This document shows positions 58,048 through 64,000 of a stretch of DNA of 64,000 nt, piece by piece. The DNA is taken from NCBI GenBank assembly GCA_022180725.1, contig BQMO01000007.1:1-64000 (forward strand), read 5' to 3'. Made by a program: the position numbers and the translations under genes. The first letter of the stretch is position 1; the number at the start of each line of letters is the position of its first letter. The notes beneath the pieces are model-generated. The model saw nothing but the letters and a program-made list of their open reading frames with translations, searched no databases and was not told the origin of the DNA. Origin of the DNA: Phycisphaerae bacterium (GTDB taxonomy: Bacteria; Planctomycetota; Phycisphaerae; Phycisphaerales; UBA1924).

Positions 58048-58524
58048 TCAGGTTGCCACGGCTCGGCGGATGGCCTCGCCGTCGATCTTGACCATCGTCA
58101 TCATGGTCTGCATGGCCTTGCCCGCCGTCGCGGGGTCGGAGATCAGGTCGATGAGGTCCTTGGGATCAATCTGCCACGAGACGCCGAAGTGGTCGGTGAT
58201 CCAGCCGCAGGCCACCGGCGTGCCGCCCGCCGCGACGAACTTGCCCCAGTATTCGTCCACCTGCTGCTGCGTGTCGCAGAGCACGCTGATCGAAAACGCC
58301 TGGCTGAACTTGAACTGCGGCCCGCCGTTGAGGGCCGTGAACGCCCGGCCGTCGAGCGTGAAGTCCACGGTCATGACCCCGCCCGGCGTGAAGGGCGTGC
58401 CCGGCCCGAGGTCGGGGTAGCGCGTGATGCGCGTGATCTTTGAGTTGGGGAAGATCGACGTGTAGAACCGTGCGGCCTGTTCGGCCTGGTCATTGAACGT
58501 CAGGAATGGCTGGATCTGGGGCAT
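58048..58524 (-). CDS. VOC superfamily protein (PhnB-like)
   Basis: The 158-residue product is a PhnB-type vicinal-oxygen-chelate fold protein. It has MPQIQPFLTFNDQAEQAARF, YTSIFPNSKI, GGVMTVDFTLDGRAFTALNGG and VACGWITDHFGVSWQIDP, as in proteins often labelled glyoxalase or 3-demethylubiquinone methyltransferase-like. No enzyme activity is established for this group. The ATG at 58524 has TACCAT 6 nt upstream and no Shine-Dalgarno sequence. It lies between the glnS and S9 peptidase genes on the same strand. Confidence 0.9.
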   Translation of the reverse strand: MPQIQPFLTFNDQAEQAARFYTSIFPNSKITRITRYPDLGPGTPFTPGGVMTVDFTLDGRAFTALNGGPQFKFSQAFSISVLCDTQQQVDEYWGKFVAAGGTPVACGWITDHFGVSWQIDPKDLIDLISDPATAGKAMQTMMTMVKIDGEAIRRAVAT

Positions 58525-58530
58525 GATGGG

Positions 58531-58536
58531 ATGGTA
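58531..58536 (-). promoter_or_regulatory. -10-like box before VOC gene
   Basis: On the minus strand TACCAT lies exactly 6 nt before the ATG at 58524. No Shine-Dalgarno sequence is visible. Confidence 0.4.
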
Positions 58537-58658
58537 CAGGGGGTAGCGCTCTTCGGGGACTCGTCGCTTCACCGCCCTGCGATGGACGGTCGAGGCCTTT
58601 GGCCTGAGGAGAGGAGTGGGAGGGCGTTGCGCGCGGGTGATGGTGGGAGTGCGGCCTT

Positions 58659-58693
58659 CCAGTGGCTGGCTCGAAGACTCGCTGCGCCACTGG
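58659..58693. repeat. Inverted repeat after glnS
   Basis: The arms CCAGTGGC (58659-58666) and GCCACTGG (58686-58693) are perfect 8-bp complements around a 19-nt centre. It lies in the 223-bp spacer between the glnS stop and the VOC start. The same spacer has a small AGGCC/GGCCT hairpin at 58593-58605. Either could end glnS transcription; neither has a U-tract. Confidence 0.5.
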
Positions 58694-58747
58694 CAAACTT
58701 CGTGCGCCCTTCCGGGTGAAGAGCCGCGCGGGCGCACTCGCGCTCGT

Positions 58748-60538
58748 CTACTCCTTCGCCACCTTCGCCCACGCGTCTTTCAGCGTCACTGTGCGGTTGA
58801 AGACGAGGGAACTGGGCGTGGAGTCGGGATCGACGCAGAAGTAGCCGAGGCGTTCGAACTGGAACTTGTCGCCGGGCCGAGCGTCTTTGAGCGCGGGGTC
58901 GGCCCAGCCCTGGACGACTTCGAGGGAGTTGGGGTTCAGGTCGTCCATGTGGTTGCCGGTGCGTTCGCCGGGGTGTTCGGCGGTGAAGAGGCGGTCGAAG
59001 AGTCTGGCCGTGAAGGGGATGGCGTGCGCGGCCGAGACCCAGTGGAGGGTGCCCTTCACCTTGCGCGTGGGCAGGCCGCCCTCGCCGAGCGGGGCGTCGC
59101 CCCCCCGCGTGGCGGGGTCGTAGGTGCAGCGGACCTGCGTGACGTTGCCCGCGGCGTCCTTGTCGACGCCGACGCACTTGATGAAGTAGGCCCAGCGCAG
59201 GCGGACTTCCTGGCCGGGCGCGAGGCGGAAAAACTTCTTCGCGGGCACCTCCATGAAGTCCTCCTGCTCGATGTAGAGCGTGCCGGAGAAGGGGACCTTG
59301 CGGGTGCCGCCCGATCCGCCGCGGGCTTGTTCCTCGGGGTTCACGACAAAGTCGAGGTGCTCGACGTGGCCCGCGGGCCAGTTCTCGATCACGACCTTGA
59401 GGGGGCGCAGCACGCACATGGCGCGGGGCGCGACCTTGTTCAGGTGGTCGCGCACGGCGTTCTCCATGCGGCCGAGGTCGATGAAACTCTCGACCTTGGT
59501 GACGCCGACGTCTTCCATGAGGGCGCGGATGGCCTCGGGGGTGTAGCCCCGCCGGCGGAGGCCTGCGATGGTGGGCATGCGCGGGTCGTCCCACCCGGAG
59601 ACGACCTTGTCTTCGACCATCTTGAGGAGGTTGCGCTTGGAGAGGATGGTGTACGTCGGGCGGAACTTGGCGAACTCGATCTGGCGGGGGTGATGGATCC
59701 TCTTGCCCCAGGGGCCGCTGCCGTCGGCGGTGCGGCCTTCGTTGACCGAGTCGATGAACCAGTGGTAGAGGGGGCGATGGTCCTCGAACTCCAGGGTGCA
59801 GATGGAGTGGGTGATGCCCTCGAGGGAATCCTCGAAGCCGTGGGCCCAGTCGTACATGGGGTAGATGCACCATGTCGCGCCGGCGTGGGGGTGTTCCTCG
59901 TGGAGGATGCGGTACATGACGGGGTCGCGGAGGTTGAAGTTGGGCGAGGCGAGGTCGATCTTGGCGCGGAGCGTCATCGAGCCGTTAGGATGCTTGCCGT
60001 CGCGCATCTCGCGGAGGAGGCGCAGGCTTTCGTCGGTCGGGCGGTCGCGGTGGGGGCTGGTCGCGGGGATCTGCGGCGTGCCGCGGCGCTTGGAGACTTC
60101 GTCGGCGGAGAGTTGGCAGACGTAGGCCTTTCCTTTCTTCACCAGTTCCTCGGCGAAGGCGTACATGTGTTCGAAGCAGTCGGAGGCGTGGAAGAGGCCC
60201 CCGCCGTGCGGGCCTTCCCAATCGGCGCCGAGCCACTTCACGTCGCGCTTGATGGCCTCGATGTACTCGCGTTCTTCCTTGACGGGGTTGGTGTCGTCAA
60301 AGCGGAGGTTGAACTTCCCGCCGTACTTCTTGGCGAGGCCGAAGTTGAGACAGATGCTCTTGGCGTGGCCGATGTGGAGGTAGCCGTTGGGCTCCGGCGG
60401 GAAGCGCGTGTGCACGCGCGGGCGGCCGTCGGGCCAGGTGCCCCAGGCCTTGGCCGCGTTGTCCTGCTCGATGATCTCTTCGAGGAAGTTTCGTGGGCGG
60501 TCGGGGGAGTTGGCGTGAGGATGGTCGGGCGTCGTCAT
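58748..60538 (-). CDS. glnS: Glutaminyl-tRNA synthetase
   Basis: This class I enzyme charges tRNA-Gln directly with glutamine. The 596-residue product has the ATP-binding PPEPNGYLHIGHAKS (HIGH at 55-58), the glutamine-side FDDTNP, the KMSKS-equivalent ILSKRNLLKMV and the two C-terminal anticodon-binding beta-barrels. The Gln-specific CIYPMYDWAHGFEDSLEGITHS separates it from GluRS. It implies that at least part of the Gln-tRNA pool does not need GatCAB. The ATG has TACCCT 7 nt upstream and no Shine-Dalgarno sequence. Confidence 0.97.
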   Translation of the reverse strand: MTTPDHPHANSPDRPRNFLEEIIEQDNAAKAWGTWPDGRPRVHTRFPPEPNGYLHIGHAKSICLNFGLAKKYGGKFNLRFDDTNPVKEEREYIEAIKRDVKWLGADWEGPHGGGLFHASDCFEHMYAFAEELVKKGKAYVCQLSADEVSKRRGTPQIPATSPHRDRPTDESLRLLREMRDGKHPNGSMTLRAKIDLASPNFNLRDPVMYRILHEEHPHAGATWCIYPMYDWAHGFEDSLEGITHSICTLEFEDHRPLYHWFIDSVNEGRTADGSGPWGKRIHHPRQIEFAKFRPTYTILSKRNLLKMVEDKVVSGWDDPRMPTIAGLRRRGYTPEAIRALMEDVGVTKVESFIDLGRMENAVRDHLNKVAPRAMCVLRPLKVVIENWPAGHVEHLDFVVNPEEQARGGSGGTRKVPFSGTLYIEQEDFMEVPAKKFFRLAPGQEVRLRWAYFIKCVGVDKDAAGNVTQVRCTYDPATRGGDAPLGEGGLPTRKVKGTLHWVSAAHAIPFTARLFDRLFTAEHPGERTGNHMDDLNPNSLEVVQGWADPALKDARPGDKFQFERLGYFCVDPDSTPSSLVFNRTVTLKDAWAKVAKE

Positions 60539-60545
60539 GTCGGCA

Positions 60546-60551
60546 AGGGTA
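60546..60551 (-). promoter_or_regulatory. -10-like box before glnS
   Basis: On the minus strand TACCCT lies 7 nt before the ATG of glnS, with no Shine-Dalgarno sequence. Confidence 0.4.
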
Positions 60552-60741
60552 GCGGGCGGAACGTGTGGCGCCCGATCTGAGAGTAATCCGGAGGCCGGTC
60601 GAACGGGGGTTGATCAACGGGGTACCCTTCCAACACGGCCGCCGGAATACCGGACGGCGCGCATCCAAGCGCAGAAGCCCCCTCATCGGTCGGCCTCGCG
60701 CCACGTCGGCGCGACGAGCCAACCGAATCGAAAGGTCCGAT

Positions 60742-61809
60742 ATGAAACGCACCGCCCTGTTCGCCGCATTGTCGCTCGTTCTCACCGCCGGTTCCGCTCT
60801 AGCGCAGGACAAGACCGCCACCCCGGCCGCGCCCGCGAAGGCCGCCACTCCAACCTTGAAGGTTGGCGACGCGGCGCCGGCGCTCGCCGTGACCAACTGG
60901 GTGAAGGGTGAGGCCATCACCGGGTTCGAGAAGGGCCGGTCGTACGTGGTGGAGTTCTGGGCGACGTGGTGCGGCCCGTGCATCGCGAGCATGCCGCACC
61001 TGACGGAACTGCAGGCCGAGTACAAGAGCAAGGGGCTGGTCATCGTCGGGGTGTCGGCGAAGGACCCGAACAACTCGCTGGAGGCCGTGACGGCGATGGT
61101 GAAGGACAAGGGCGACGGGATGGGGTATACGGTGGCGTACGACGCGGATCGGGCGACGTCGGACGCGTACATGAAGGCGAGCGGGCAGCGCGGCATCCCG
61201 TGCTCGTTCGTGGTCGATACGAAAGGGACGATCGCGTACATCGGGCACCCGTTGTTCCTGGACGGGGTGCTGGAGAAGGTGACGGCGGGGACATGGAACG
61301 CGGATAAGGACGGGGCGGCGGTGAAGGCCCTGCAGGAGGAGTTCTTCGGGGTGTACAGCGCCGGCTCGCCCGAGGCGCAGCTGGAGAAGATCGACTCGCT
61401 GGAGAAGAAGGCGCCCAAACTCGCCAAGAACCTGCTGATGATCAAGTACATGGCGCAGATGGAGAAGGGGGACACGGCGGGGGCGTCGCGCACGGGGAGC
61501 ACGATCGTTGATCAGGCCATCAAGAGCAAGAACGCGATGGAACTGAACTCGATCGCGTGGGGGATTGTGGACCCCGATGGGAACGTGACGAACAAGGACC
61601 TGGACCTGGCATTCCGCGCGGCGAAGGCGGCGGTGGAGATTACCCAAGAGAAGGACGGGGCGATTCTCGACACGCTGGCCCGGGTGTATTGGCTGAAGGG
61701 GGACAAGGCGAAGGCGATCGAGACGCAGAAGAAGGCCGTCGAGCACGCCGAGGGCGACATGAAGGCCGATCTCGAGAAGGTGCTGGCGGAGTACACAAAG
61801 GGCAAGTAA
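60742..61809 (+). CDS. Exported thioredoxin-domain protein with helical C-terminus
   Basis: The 355-residue protein has a signal peptide (MKRTALFAALSLVLTAGSALA), a linker, and a TlpA/ResA-like thioredoxin domain at about residues 40-185 with active site FWATWCGPCIASMP and the cis-Pro region QRGIPCSFVVD. About 150 residues of helices follow, including TPR-like repeats (GAILDTLARVYWLKGDKAKA, IETQKKAVEHAEGDM). It likely reduces or oxidises exported proteins. The ATG at 60742 follows AAAGG; the upstream frame lacks a signal sequence. A strong terminator follows. Confidence 0.9.
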   Translation: MKRTALFAALSLVLTAGSALAQDKTATPAAPAKAATPTLKVGDAAPALAVTNWVKGEAITGFEKGRSYVVEFWATWCGPCIASMPHLTELQAEYKSKGLVIVGVSAKDPNNSLEAVTAMVKDKGDGMGYTVAYDADRATSDAYMKASGQRGIPCSFVVDTKGTIAYIGHPLFLDGVLEKVTAGTWNADKDGAAVKALQEEFFGVYSAGSPEAQLEKIDSLEKKAPKLAKNLLMIKYMAQMEKGDTAGASRTGSTIVDQAIKSKNAMELNSIAWGIVDPDGNVTNKDLDLAFRAAKAAVEITQEKDGAILDTLARVYWLKGDKAKAIETQKKAVEHAEGDMKADLEKVLAEYTKGK

Positions 61810-61834
61810 TCGCGGCTGATACGCGATTTCCTTC

Positions 61835-61864
61835 GGCCCCGGGGCAAACCCCCGGGGCCGTTTT
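61835..61864 (+). terminator. Rho-independent terminator
   Basis: A perfect 10-bp stem (GGCCCCGGGG with CCCCGGGGCC, 61835-61844 and 61850-61859) with loop CAAAC is followed by GTTTT. It lies 25 bp after the thioredoxin-domain gene and ends at the last base of the convergent methyltransferase gene. Readthrough from the other side is also possible. Confidence 0.85.
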
Positions 61865-62697
61865 CATGCGCGGGCGACGACGAGCACGACCCAGTCCTCG
61901 CCGAGGTCGCGCGGGTCGGAGACTGGGCGGGGCGGCTCCTCCGGCGCGAGGTTGACGTCTTTGTGGACCTCGACCGACACGAACCCGGCTTCGAGCATGG
62001 CTTCGCGGAGCTCGGCGATCGACCACAGCCGCCAGCGGTACTCGAAGGCCCGCGGGTATTCGGCGACGACTTCGCCGTCGAGTACGACGCGGAAGGAGAT
62101 CGAGTTGGTGACCATGGCCGTGATAGGGTCGGCATCTTCGTGAACCCAGGAGTAGCGGATGAGTTCGCGGCCGCGGGAGGGATGATTGCGTTCGATGGCG
62201 CCGAGGCGGAAAGCGCCGGCGCCGCCGTAGGTGTCGCAGACGAAGACCCCGCCGCCGAAGCCGGAGGCGCCGCGGGCGAGGCGCTCGCGGGCGTGGCGGA
62301 GGTACGCGACGAGCGCGGGGCGGGTGTGGATGTAGCCGATGGAGAAGTTGCCGACGAAAACGACATCGGCCCCCCCTCCCGGAGGGAGGGGGTTGGGGGG
62401 TGGGCGAACGGGTTGCAGCACATCAGCGCGCACGAAAACGACACTTCGCTCCGTGCCATCTGCGCGAGCCAGCATGGCCGCGCGGTCGAGCGACCTCGCA
62501 TCAATATCTACGCACACCGCTCGGGCAGTTTCGCCGCGTGACGCCGCGTCGGCACACCAGCGGCGCGAGACGGCGGCGGTGCCGCAGAAGTCTTCGTGCA
62601 GGATGCGCGGTTCGTTCCCGTGCACGGCGCGGAGGAATGAAACAACGTGCCTGGGGGACTGGACGCAGAGTTCGTAGCAATCGAAGGGGTCGAGCAT
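61864..62697 (-). CDS. SAM-dependent methyltransferase
   Basis: The 277-residue product has a class I methyltransferase fold: ILHEDFCGTAAVSRRWCA (motif I variant), AVCVDIDARSLDRAAMLA, VVFVRADVL, then ADVVFVGNFSIGYIH and FVCDTYGGAGAF. The substrate is unknown. Residues 98-109 (RPPPNPLPPGGG), between two core strands, are encoded by the repeat element at 62370-62406 and are probably an insertion. A possible AGGGG precedes the ATG. It is convergent with the thioredoxin-domain gene. Confidence 0.83.
   Translation of the reverse strand: MLDPFDCYELCVQSPRHVVSFLRAVHGNEPRILHEDFCGTAAVSRRWCADAASRGETARAVCVDIDARSLDRAAMLARADGTERSVVFVRADVLQPVRPPPNPLPPGGGADVVFVGNFSIGYIHTRPALVAYLRHARERLARGASGFGGGVFVCDTYGGAGAFRLGAIERNHPSRGRELIRYSWVHEDADPITAMVTNSISFRVVLDGEVVAEYPRAFEYRWRLWSIAELREAMLEAGFVSVEVHKDVNLAPEEPPRPVSDPRDLGEDWVVLVVARA
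62370..62406 (-). repeat. Intragenic GC-rich palindromic element, copy 2
   Basis: On the minus strand this 37-bp element begins CGCCCACCCCCCAA and ends CCGGGAGGGGGGG. It differs from the comB copy only by AA for GG. It is read in the same frame relative to the element, giving RPPPNPLPPGGG inside the methyltransferase. Confidence 0.8.
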
Positions 62698-62769
62698 GAC
62701 CCCTCATCATTCGCGCATCCTCCGGTGTGAGGCGCGCCGCAGGTTGATGAGGCGAGGTGGAGGAGGAAA

Positions 62770-62810
62770 CCGCTCGCTTACGCTCGCGGCTCGTATGCTC
62801 GCGGCTCGTA
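62770..62810 (-). repeat. REP-like palindromic repeat, copy C with partial duplication
   Basis: On the minus strand this reads ACGAGCCGCGAGC twice, the second continuing to GTAAGCGAGCGG. It lies in the 151-bp spacer between the methyltransferase start and the stop of the propeller gene and belongs to the family at 16628 and 44027, in opposite orientation. Confidence 0.6.
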
Positions 62811-62848
62811 AAGCGCGATGGAGTACGTTGCAGGAACGAGATCGGCTG

Positions 62849-63907
62849 CTAGGAGAGTTTCTTCAGTTTTGTGACGCGCCCGACCTCGACCCATTCGACG
62901 ACGAAGATGTTGCCGTCGTGGTCGAAGCACGCCCCGTGCGGGGCGATGAACTTGCCGGGGATGAACTGGTCGCGAGGCTTGTCGCGCAGGCCGTAGTTCT
63001 CGCCGTCGCCGAGGTGGGTGATGAGTTTGTCGTCTTTGTCGAAGAGCGTGACGCGGGCCTCAAGGTCGGGGATGAGGAGCACGCCGGCGCGCTGGTCAAA
63101 GTGGCAGGGAGAGCGGAGTTCAGCGGTGACGAAGTTGAGGTGACGGCCATCGAGGGAGAAGTACTGGAGGCGGCGGTTGGAGCGGTCGGCGACGACAAGG
63201 CGTGGCTGGTCGAGGCGGGTGTCGAGGAAGATGCCGTGGGGGCAGGAGACCTGGCCACGCTCTTTGCCGGGGCCGCCGAAGGAGTTTAGATAGGTTCCGT
63301 CGGCGTCGTAGTGGTGGATCCAACTCTTGCCGTAGCCGTCGGCGACGAAGAGGTGCCCGGCGTACTTGAGCCAGGGAGCGCCGCGCGGGGGGCGCGCGGG
63401 GACGACGGCGATGTTGGTAGGTTTGAACTCGCCTGGGGAGTTGTACAGCCCGCTCTCCATCGGGCATCCACGACGCCACAGCTCGCTCCCGTCGATGAAG
63501 GTCTTGGCGAAGAGGCCGCGACCCGGGTCGGCGAGGTACAGGTATTCGGTGGAGTTGTCGACGCGGTCGAGGAGCAGCCCGTGCGCCCCGCCGCGATATT
63601 CGGCACCGAACGAGTTGATGAACTTTCCATCGGGGTCAAAGACGCAGATGGCGTCGGCGGAGGAACTGGTTGCGTGGACGGTGTGCTTGACGACGACGCG
63701 GCCGTCGCGGAGGACGCAGACGCCGTGTGTGTTGCCGAAGGCGTGGCTGGGCGGCAGCGTGGCCCAGTCGTGGATGCACTCGTAGGTGTGCTCGCCGGAG
63801 CCGACGATGGGGTTGCCGGAGCGCCATTTGTGGGTGGCGAGGACGGCGGGGGCGGCGAGAAGGGAGGCGGAGGCGCCCAAGAATCGACGGCGGGAGAGGG
63901 TGGCCAT
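62849..63907 (-). CDS. Tat-exported NHL-type beta-propeller protein
   Basis: The 352-residue protein has a twin-arginine signal (LSRRRFLGASASLLAAPAVLA), so it is exported folded. The rest is a six-bladed NHL-like propeller with repeats such as HGVCVLRDGRVVV, AICVFDPDGKFINSFG, HLFVADGYGKSWIHHYDADG, CPHGIFLDTRLDQPRLVVAD and APHGACFDHDGNIFVVEW. Such proteins bind ligands or act as peptidyl-glycine-lyase-like enzymes; the function here is unknown. The ATG has TAGACT 6 nt upstream and no Shine-Dalgarno sequence. Confidence 0.88.
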   Translation of the reverse strand: MATLSRRRFLGASASLLAAPAVLATHKWRSGNPIVGSGEHTYECIHDWATLPPSHAFGNTHGVCVLRDGRVVVKHTVHATSSSADAICVFDPDGKFINSFGAEYRGGAHGLLLDRVDNSTEYLYLADPGRGLFAKTFIDGSELWRRGCPMESGLYNSPGEFKPTNIAVVPARPPRGAPWLKYAGHLFVADGYGKSWIHHYDADGTYLNSFGGPGKERGQVSCPHGIFLDTRLDQPRLVVADRSNRRLQYFSLDGRHLNFVTAELRSPCHFDQRAGVLLIPDLEARVTLFDKDDKLITHLGDGENYGLRDKPRDQFIPGKFIAPHGACFDHDGNIFVVEWVEVGRVTKLKKLS

Positions 63908-63913
63908 GCCGGC

Positions 63914-63919
63914 AGTCTA
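63914..63919 (-). promoter_or_regulatory. -10-like box before propeller gene
   Basis: On the minus strand TAGACT lies exactly 6 nt before the ATG at 63907. The same hexamer and spacing occur before ispF and the ALDH gene. Confidence 0.5.
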
Positions 63920-64000
63920 CCGCGCGGGGACGGGTTCAGGGCGTCACGGGCGTGGTAGCCCAGACAATGGTCCCGAGCGGGCGGGCGGCACGCGGCTCGG

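Noticed and set aside
55478..58420. 980-codon open frame antisense to the S9 peptidase gene
   Set aside because: The opposite strand encodes a complete peptidase with signal peptide and catalytic triad; this frame is Arg/Val/His-rich and spans an intergenic space.
63908..64000. Start of another gene at the window end
   Set aside because: Only the promoter-like box of the propeller gene is evident; no coding start can be supported in the last 93 bases.

Overview
The window is GC-rich chromosomal DNA (roughly two thirds G+C by eye) that reads as a free-living diderm bacterium of the Planctomycetota, most likely Phycisphaerae or a close relative. The pointers are: membrane proteins ending in a CxxCGYDRxG...CPECG zinc ribbon (ends of the genes at 1764 and 38182); a DUF1559-like pseudopilin; secreted proteins with VPSP or PAPG plus poly-Arg sorting tails; a futalosine-pathway menaquinone enzyme; a direct glutaminyl-tRNA synthetase; and both peptidoglycan (LysM/YkuD transpeptidase) and lipid-A-type (LAB_N) envelope genes. 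The assignment is inference from family content only. No prophage, insertion sequence, CRISPR array or rRNA operon is visible.

Layout. 0-4.5 kb: guaB, a ribbon-tailed membrane protein, 5-formyl-THF cyclo-ligase and an L,D-transpeptidase. 4.5-11.6 kb: an unknown membrane protein, an AT-richer intergenic island, gyrB, a PilZ-REC-HPt protein, tRNA-His and ATP-type PEP carboxykinase. 11.6-22 kb: rlmE, iscX-fdx, a GT2/LAB_N pair, two coupled unknowns, a Lon-N protein, ispF, a coiled-coil membrane protein resembling polysaccharide co-polymerases, and an ECF sigma/anti-sigma pair. 22-32.7 kb: a run of mostly exported proteins (pseudopilin, cyclophilin, erythromycin-esterase-like, formylglycine-enzyme-like, an unknown surface protein, a transglutaminase-fold protein without its catalytic residues) around apaG and thiSG, then a beta-barrel protein. 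32.8-44 kb: tRNA-Ala, a DMT exporter, a half-length ProA homologue, an SPFH-GYF protein with a zinc-ribbon partner, an MFS exporter, mqnE, a secreted metalloprotease and dnaK. 44-64 kb: comB, rdgB, a PfkB-type kinase, an ALDH7-type dehydrogenase, rpiA, a FIST protein, a TolC-like lipoprotein, Sua5, an S9 peptidase, a VOC protein, glnS, a thioredoxin-domain protein, a methyltransferase and a Tat-exported beta-propeller.

Most genes are ordinary housekeeping or envelope genes in short transcription units of one to four genes. The most striking signal is not a gene. Eighteen transcription-unit starts have a TANNNT hexamer 5-9 nt (ten of them exactly 6 nt) before the start codon and no Shine-Dalgarno sequence, as expected for leaderless mRNAs; at rdgB/pfkB one 10-bp palindrome supplies both -10 boxes. 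Other genes have clear AGGAG-type sites, so two initiation modes seem to coexist. A second signal is a 37-bp palindromic GC-rich element found inside comB and inside a methyltransferase gene in the same reading frame, with a related copy inside the pfkB-type gene: a repeat that appears to insert peptide into proteins. A further palindromic repeat family occurs in three intergenic spaces.
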